64,000 nt of DNA from Diphasiastrum complanatum (Eukaryota; Streptophyta; Lycopodiopsida; Lycopodiales; Lycopodiaceae), in assembly GCA_029204225.1 (NCBI GenBank), contig MU831572.1, positions 1 through 64,000 of the forward strand, read 5' to 3'. Positions 58,578 to 64,000 of this stretch are shown here, one piece after another. Within the stretch, counting starts at the first letter, position 1. Every line of letters starts with the position of its first letter. The notes under the pieces are model-generated. The model saw nothing but the letters and a program-made list of their open reading frames with translations. It had not been told where the DNA came from and did no database searches. Position numbers and translations under genes: made by a program.

Positions 58578-58707
58578 ATCACTTGCTTGAGTGGTTTTAA
58601 TGTTTAACATACTTAGATGATCAATTATCATATTTAAAAAGTGCAACTTGGATGGAAATTCAGCTCCCTCATTTCAACTAGCAATATTGCATGTGGGCAT
58701 TACAAAC

Positions 58708-58711
<4 letters not shown>

Positions 58712-58772
<61 letters not shown>
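58712..58772. repeat. (GA)n microsatellite
   Basis: About 30 uninterrupted GA units. Confidence 0.98.
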
Positions 58773-58774
<2 letters not shown>

Positions 58775-59100
58775 TTTTAGGCTGAATTTCACAATCTTCT
58801 CATTAAGATTCAATATACAAGTTGCATTGAAAGGTTCCCGGATCTTTTTTCATTATTTTAATATAATGTTCAAATACATCATTTTTAAATTGGAGAGTTT
58901 CAAAGGCTCTTATATTTTATGAGACATTATTTGTGCCATTGTATGTGTCATCCAAGAAGTGACATGTTGGTGAAAATCTTATTTCCTTTCCTCTTTTAAG
59001 GTATAAGAGTTCTACCCCACTCATTGAATAAGAGAGACAAACATAGAAAGAAAATTGGACACGTCTCATGAAAATGATCAAAGATCTACAGTTTGAAACA

Positions 59101-59349
59101 TAGTTTTAGTTTAAACCATTTTTGTTTTGAAAGAGAGTTTTGTGTTAGCTTTCTTTAAATTATGACATTGAAATTTGTCGAATCAAAGCTCTGATGTACA
59201 TATTACAGAACAATAGGGTGCTAAGGTAGTTTTAGTTTAAACCGTTTTATGTTTTGAAAGAGAGTTTTGTGTTAGCTTTAAATTATGACATTGAAATTTG
59301 TTGAATCAAAGCTCTGATGTACATATTACATAACAATAGGGTGCTAAGA
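59101..59349. repeat. ~124-bp tandem duplication
   Basis: TAGTTTTAGTTTAAACC starts both copies (59101 and 59228), and both end ACAATAGGGTGCTAAG. The copies differ by a few substitutions and a 4-base indel. Confidence 0.92.
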
Positions 59350-59552
59350 ATAAAGCTCTAAACAGCTTAATGCCTTGGCTATGCACAAATGTTTTGCTGC
59401 GGAGAGCCTTTGTTTTGTTCTCAAAGAATTGGGATCGAGTCACAACCGCCGGCCACCACCACCTTCGTTAATTTTGATCACCGCCACATTATCAGTCTCC
59501 TCCTCTCCCTGCTGCTGCTCCTCAACGACGTGCTCCACTGTCACGTCCACCT

Positions 59553-59735
59553 TTATCCACCTTTGCGGTAACCTTGAGCTGCGGCAGGCGGATCATCTCC
59601 ACCTTCACGTCCATCTCTACCTCCACCTCCATGACCACTGCCCAGTCTACCTCCAGCATGGCCACCGCGATGACCCCTACTTGGCAGTGATACAGCTCTA
59701 CCACCATCTACAGGCTGTGCAGTGCCACGAGCCCT
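59553..59735 (-). other. Gly/Arg-rich frame downstream of the unknown ORF
   Basis: A minus-strand frame reads RGHRGGHAGGRLGSGHGGGG, like an RGG-type nucleic-acid-binding tail. It is in a different frame from the 317-codon ORF upstream and is connected to it only across the minisatellite. It could be the original C-terminus after a frameshift, or chance in GC-rich DNA. Confidence 0.25.
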
Positions 59736-59960
59736 CGCCAAAATGTCGAGTCGTTGTGCTCGGGATGGATAGGTTGGCAACGAAGACGCCAAGGTGTCGA
59801 GTCGTTGTGCTCGGGATGGGTAGGTTGGCAACGAATTAGACGCTAAGATGTCGAATGCTTGTGCTCGGGACGGAGAGGTTGCTCGGGATGGACAGGTTGG
59901 CAACGAAGACGCAAAAATGTCAAGTCCTTGTGCTTGGGATGGATAGGTTGGCAACGAAGT
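59735..59960. repeat. ~57-bp minisatellite overlapping the ORF 3' end
   Basis: About four imperfect units built on GGATAGGTTGGCAACGAAGA and GTCGTTGTGCTCGG. One unit has extra bases (AACGAATTAGACGC in place of AACGAAGACGC) that introduce the TAA ending the minus-strand ORF at 59843. In that frame the units encode repeats of RCQPIHP. Confidence 0.9.
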
Positions 59961-60796
59961 CGACGCAGTGTTGCTGTCACCCTCTCGCCTGGAGGAAACG
60001 GCTGCGGCTTGGGAAGTTCTGATTGCTGCTTATAGTGGAAGACTAATTCCACTTCTAACACGAACAGTCTCACCTTGTGTGCTGGATTGAAGACGAAAGC
60101 GCTGCAGAGCCTTTCGTAAATATTCACCCGGGGACGCGTAAGCGGCCCGTTGATGTACCGCAGCCGATATTCGAGCCGCAGACTCCATCGCCTACTCCCA
60201 TCGGGCAACAATGTAGATGTGAGCGATTGCACAAGCGGGTGTTTGAATCTCACAATCAAAAGGCGCTCAGAAGGTACTCTGAATATGTAATCCACTATCG
60301 GCACATTCAAGATATTATCAGTAATGCCACAGATGTCTTCGTGGGGTAGCAGTTCAAATGTTCTTTGACGCAACTCGCCACGTCCAACTGGATCCACCGT
60401 GAAGATTCCTGTAGCGTACTCTCGCATCACCCTGGCATCTGCCTCGGAAACTCGAGTATGCTTATATGTTACGACATGACCAGTGATATGGACCTCTTCT
60501 TCCGCCGCTGGCAGCTCGTGAGCGGATGCAGGTTCTCTAACGCCTGATCTAGATCTTTCATCGTCATGGGCTTCATCCTGCCCCCGGTGTCGTGTATGTT
60601 CGTCGACCTCCGGATCCATAGGAGCCTTCCCGTTACAGCTATCACGAGTTCGAGGTACGTTAAGAGAGGAATCACCTGGATCGGGACCCACAGCTTCCTC
60701 GGGCATTGCTTTGAGGTCGATTGATGATGTAGATCTGATTCGTTTTCTGCTCGAACCGCCGTCGGGTTTATCTGGGGGGTTCATAGCTTTCATCAA
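59843..60796 (-). CDS. Unknown 317-residue protein
   Basis: An uninterrupted minus-strand ORF from ATG 60796 to TAA 59843, with balanced composition over its middle. Residues ~1-100 are polar with a possible nuclear-localisation patch (SSRKRIRS) and many acidic residues. Residues ~105-265 look folded (YATGIFTVDPVGRGELRQRT, ICGITDNILNVPIVDYIFRV, SLRLEYRLRYINGPLTRPRV, VRLFVLEVELVFHYK). Residues ~280-317 come from the minisatellite. A TATA box (ATATAAAT, 60878-60885) lies about 85 bases upstream of the ATG, a reasonable distance. GC content is higher than in the flanks. I do not recognise the family. It may be a small host gene or the ORF of an undescribed mobile element; no introns or element ends were seen. 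Confidence 0.5.
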   Translation of the reverse strand: MMKAMNPPDKPDGGSSRKRIRSTSSIDLKAMPEEAVGPDPGDSSLNVPRTRDSCNGKAPMDPEVDEHTRHRGQDEAHDDERSRSGVREPASAHELPAAEEEVHITGHVVTYKHTRVSEADARVMREYATGIFTVDPVGRGELRQRTFELLPHEDICGITDNILNVPIVDYIFRVPSERLLIVRFKHPLVQSLTSTLLPDGSRRWSLRLEYRLRYINGPLTRPRVNIYERLCSAFVFNPAHKVRLFVLEVELVFHYKQQSELPKPQPFPPGERVTATLRRLRCQPIHPKHKDLTFLRLRCQPVHPEQPLRPEHKHSTS

Positions 60797-60876
60797 AGAC
60801 TACTGATCAGTGATCACCGTGTAACAAAATAAAATGAGTGAGAAACTATTGGTTCTTGCGATGCTGTACCTTGCAG

Positions 60877-60885
60877 ATTTATATT
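60877..60885 (-). promoter_or_regulatory. TATA box for the unknown ORF
   Basis: Minus strand AATATAAAT, about 85 bases before the ATG at 60796. Predicted transcription start about 30 bases downstream of it. Confidence 0.4.
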
Positions 60886-60899
60886 GCCTAGTATACTGA

Positions 60900-61840
60900 C
60901 AATACAATGGAAGATAGGGATTCTCAGGATGCTGAGCCTTTTCGGTCAATTCGAATTGGTAGTTTGTTTGTGGCCTGAAGAGTGATCAGAGTGAGTATGT
61001 AATGTAATGTCACAGGACACAGTTCGAAAAAAATTCACCACTCTTAGGATCTGGCTTGCATATAGTTGAGATATAGCTATATGCTATATCGGAACACTAA
61101 CTGCATAAGTTATGGTCAGAAAAGATCTGTTTATGATTGAAAGGAAATAATTGCCTCGAGCACGGTGATGACCGAAGCTGGGGGGACTGGCTATGTCGAT
61201 TGCAAGGTACGAAATCAAGCATTCCTTTCCTAAGCACGTTTTGTCGTCAACTTTATGGAGCTTGATTTCGTACTCAATGCTTAGGAAAGTACAGCGTCGT
61301 AGCCCCTCGTTTGGGCGGGGCACGTACCTCGTTAGAAGGATGTGGTCCTTTCATTAGAGCATGCCACCCATTCTCCCAAATCTACTTTACTACACATGTC
61401 ATCACCCATTCTTCATGCATTTTACACATTTTTTAATTTTACTTGGTGAAGTATTAACTTACCAAAACAAGTCTAGTATTAACTTACCTATGCAAGTGCA
61501 ACATAATATAGTTTCAAACAAGCATTGTCGTGTGGCACATGGGAATTCAAGGGTTGCCAATATTGGAAACCCCTTTGCATCTACATATCATGGAACCTAC
61601 CAGTTTTGCTTGGAATCCGGAAATCGGCTGGGGCTAACCATTGACGGTTCCACAACGTAGCAACACTTTTCTTTATTTAACAAAAAAAATGTAGCGTAAC
61701 ATTTTTTTTATCTTAGGTGAAAACCCAAAGGCTCTTCCTGTAGCCTATAGTGGTATTGTTGCCATCCATGCTATTTAGAGAATTGGCTAAATTGACATTG
61801 TAAAAGTGCGCCTACTATGATTTTATGTTTGGTGGAGGGA
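60900..61840. other. No gene recognised
   Basis: AT-rich apart from a GC-richer stretch at 61140-61330. Short frames on both strands show no domain. Confidence 0.4.
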
Positions 61841-61845
61841 ATCTA

Positions 61846-62298
61846 TGTGTCCGACATGCAATTATTGGCAATTCGAGAATTAACATGATGCAAAAATGAG
61901 ACTAATAGAGTTTGCTTAAGGGGCATGTCCCTGTCCACACTCACACCTCACTCACTTATTGCATGCTTGCGTGAATCTTTTATGTTAAGAATATAAGTCT
62001 TGTTTATTTAGGCACTAGATATGTATTTTTATTTTAGCAGTTTTTTCCACTTTATATGTCCATGCAATGTGTATGAGTGCCAAGTTTAAGGCACGTATAG
62101 ATACCAAGTCAAGACACACATCCTGTACAAAATTCCCACAAAGGTGAATGTCTTTATATGTATTATTCTCTCTCTTTGAATATACAGCTCATCGTGGGTT
62201 GATTGGGTGGTGTGCAATTTCTTTCAGCTCTTGTGAATTTGATTGATGGATAGCTTGTTTTAGATTCCTAGCATAAAGTGCAAGATCGATCGATCACA
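61846..62298 (+). mobile_element. Probable Copia 5' LTR (start uncertain)
   Basis: Ends GATCACA at 62298 directly before a primer-like site. A TG start at 61846 (TGTGTCCGACATG) would give 453 bp and CACA/TGTG termini. GGTGGAGGGA just before this start resembles a polypurine tract, which would instead make it a 3' LTR, so it could lie between two interiors. No second copy is in the window. Confidence 0.45.
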
Positions 62299-62311
62299 TG
62301 GTATCAAAGTC
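62299..62311 (+). promoter_or_regulatory. Degenerate tRNA-Met primer-binding site
   Basis: TGGTATCAAAGTC differs from the usual TGGTATCAGAGCC at three positions. Confidence 0.5.
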
Positions 62312-64000
62312 TTGGTCAAGTGCAGCTCTACGACTATCAGGAACCGAATTCTAAGAAAATTCGAAAAATTGTCTATAATTTGGTGAACAAGTTGTCAATT
62401 CGGTGTTTTAAGAAATCATATTAAGCATCCAGCTTTTTTCAAGGCACTATCATTGAGCCATGGCAATTACAAGATGGAAATTGGTGAAATTTACAAATTT
62501 TTGAAATTTTCCAACTTTTTGAAGCGAGTGATTTTCAAGACGAAAGTTGTGAGCTATTTGTGGTTGTTATTGTACTAAATTGCATGCCACCAATTTCATT
62601 TAAAACCTTCTAATTGGATGACCTCAGGGGGGGTGAGAATCAACAAGAGGAATCATAGAGAAAGACTCATAAAAGCTCAAGAAAGTTGCATTTTTTGCAT
62701 TTCTTACTTTTGGGATTAGGGTTTACAAAAAAAATCCCGATATAAGATAAAGATTGGATCAATAAGGGCCGATGAATTGAAGGCTAGCCATTGGATGGTT
62801 TCCAGCCTGAAGGCCCATGAAAGGCAAAATACACTTCAACAAATTTAAGTTGAAAGGGACCTTGAAGTATAGATTCATTTGAAATGAGAAATTTCTTCAT
62901 TATGAAGAAACAGTTGAAAAACTCACAAAAAAACTCCTAATTTCATGTCCTTAAGTTGTTTTTGACCAAGCGAAGGGCTATGGACTTCAAACAAAGGGCA
63001 ACAGAACTGTACTTGTAAGTATGGTACCCAAAAACAAAGTGATTTCCATCATAGAAAGTGCTCAGTGGATGTCGAAAGTCATTTTCCCCTTCAAAGAGGC
63101 CGAAACTAGCATTATGTGGCGAAGGGCATTTCACATTTTGAAAATGTCTTGGCTATTGTTTTGAGAATGTTTGGACATTGTCATCATAATCATAAATGTG
63201 TTTTTTGCCAGTAGGAGCGAGTTTAGACAATTTTGAACAATTTGGAACAAAATGGCTATTGGGGGGATTCAAAAAACATTAAAAGATTTGATGAAGGATC
63301 GGATCGATGGGCTATGCAGAAATGAGCGTTTTTCCTCGGTGCATAAAGTAAGCTTATCAGATTCGAATTAGGATGCTGACTCAAATGACTTAGGTGGTTC
63401 TACAAGATTCTAACTTCGAAGTCGTTAATCGATAAGTTTGATTATGTAGTAAAACACAAAGTCATAAATATGATTGCGAAAGCATAAGATAGTTAGACAA
63501 AGTCTATACGAGAGTAAAGTGGCAGAAATGCACAGAGTAGTTAATTGGAGAAGCATACAGTCATATTGACATAATTTTGAATGCAATAAGACAACTGGAT
63601 TGAATTCAGAAACTAGCAAGTACAAAGTCAACTAACATGGCAAGCACAAAACAATTGTGGTGATAATCACTCTGCATTTGATCTCGAGCTCATGTCTTTT
63701 ACATACCTGCAAAAATTCAACACAAAGTATGTTAAATTCAGTATAAAGATTATATGAGCAATTTTTGAATGAAATATCCATAAAGAGTAAAGTGTTTATA
63801 CGAGTTTACCATTGGAAAATGAATATGAAGTCTGAAGGTATATCCTATTGTAGGAGCAACAGTTTTCGCCTGATGCACAATACACATAGGGGAGTTTTGC
63901 CACGCGAACTTGATATTTAACCAAATTTTGACATTTTTCTTTTGCATAACTCAGCCATGTGTGTGGCACATCCACACCAAAAATTTTCCGTGGACCCTGT
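62312..64000. other. AT-rich sequence downstream of the Copia LTR, no gene recognised
   Basis: Probably the leader and decayed interior of the element whose LTR ends at 62298. No gag or pol motif was found on either strand up to the window edge. Confidence 0.35.

Noticed and set aside
59375-59839. 154-codon plus-strand frame with His/Leu-rich composition
   Set aside because: It is antisense to the minisatellite and the Gly/Arg-rich stretch, has no domain, and the minus-strand ORF has better promoter support.

Overview
The window looks like nuclear DNA from a land plant. It is AT-rich, holds one interrupted plant gene (a LysM-domain receptor-like kinase) and is otherwise dominated by plant-type LTR retrotransposons in several states of decay. 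Copia pol fragments occur on both strands, primer-binding sites match plant initiator tRNA-Met (TGGTATCAGAGC) or a Ty3/gypsy-like TGGCGCC site, and there are also a CACTA transposon remnant, a tRNA-derived SINE-like insertion and long (GA/CT)n tracts. I cannot place the lineage more closely. Nothing bacterial, viral or organellar was recognised.

Layout. 1-4.7 kb: 5' half of a LysM receptor kinase on the minus strand (ectodomain, linker, membrane segment, start of kinase), leaving the window at its left edge; its first exon seems to carry a frameshift. 5-9 kb: low-copy-looking sequence with a diverged inverted repeat, minisatellites and a 125-bp CT tract. 9-24 kb: three diverged copies (two minus, one plus) of a long protein family I do not recognise, with a globular N-domain, Pro/Ser/Thr-rich linker, coiled coil and conserved C-domain; LTR signals nearby (TATA, polypurine tracts, a TGGCGCC primer site) suggest a gag-like or extra ORF of a gypsy/Ogre-type element. 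Minus-strand Copia fragments lie between copies 2 and 3. 24-31 kb: Copia remnants H and J (minus); J's integrase is split by a small LTR element (K) with a near-perfect 5-bp target duplication. 31.2-40.3 kb: a GC-richer chain of four ~1.2-kb LTRs (A-D) separated by non-coding internal segments of 1.6, 2.6 and 0.18 kb, a LARD-like non-autonomous retroelement array on the minus strand. 40.4-43 kb: CACTA-type DUF4216-like fragment, a gypsy-type LTR, and AT-rich sequence without genes. 43-46.9 kb: minus-strand Copia G (gag-protease-integrase well preserved, RT lost, one 682-bp LTR). 46.95-53.9 kb: plus-strand Copia F, interrupted in its integrase by a complete non-autonomous Copia-like element E with two LTRs and an exact AAGCT target duplication. 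54-64 kb: mostly AT-rich and gene-poor, with a SINE-like insertion flanked by perfect 15-bp repeats, a 124-bp tandem duplication, an intact 317-codon unknown ORF with a plausible TATA box, and a probable Copia LTR with primer site near 62.3 kb.

How the parts relate. The only recognisable host gene is the LysM receptor. The rest is a layered record of insertions: E in F, K in J, LTR-LTR rearrangement in the LARD array. Three in-frame stops in F and five in protein-family copy 3 are TAG at places where CAG (Gln) is plausible, the pattern expected from C-to-T decay of CHG-methylated transposon DNA. The best candidates for something undescribed are the three-copy coiled-coil protein family and the 317-codon ORF at 59.8-60.8 kb.
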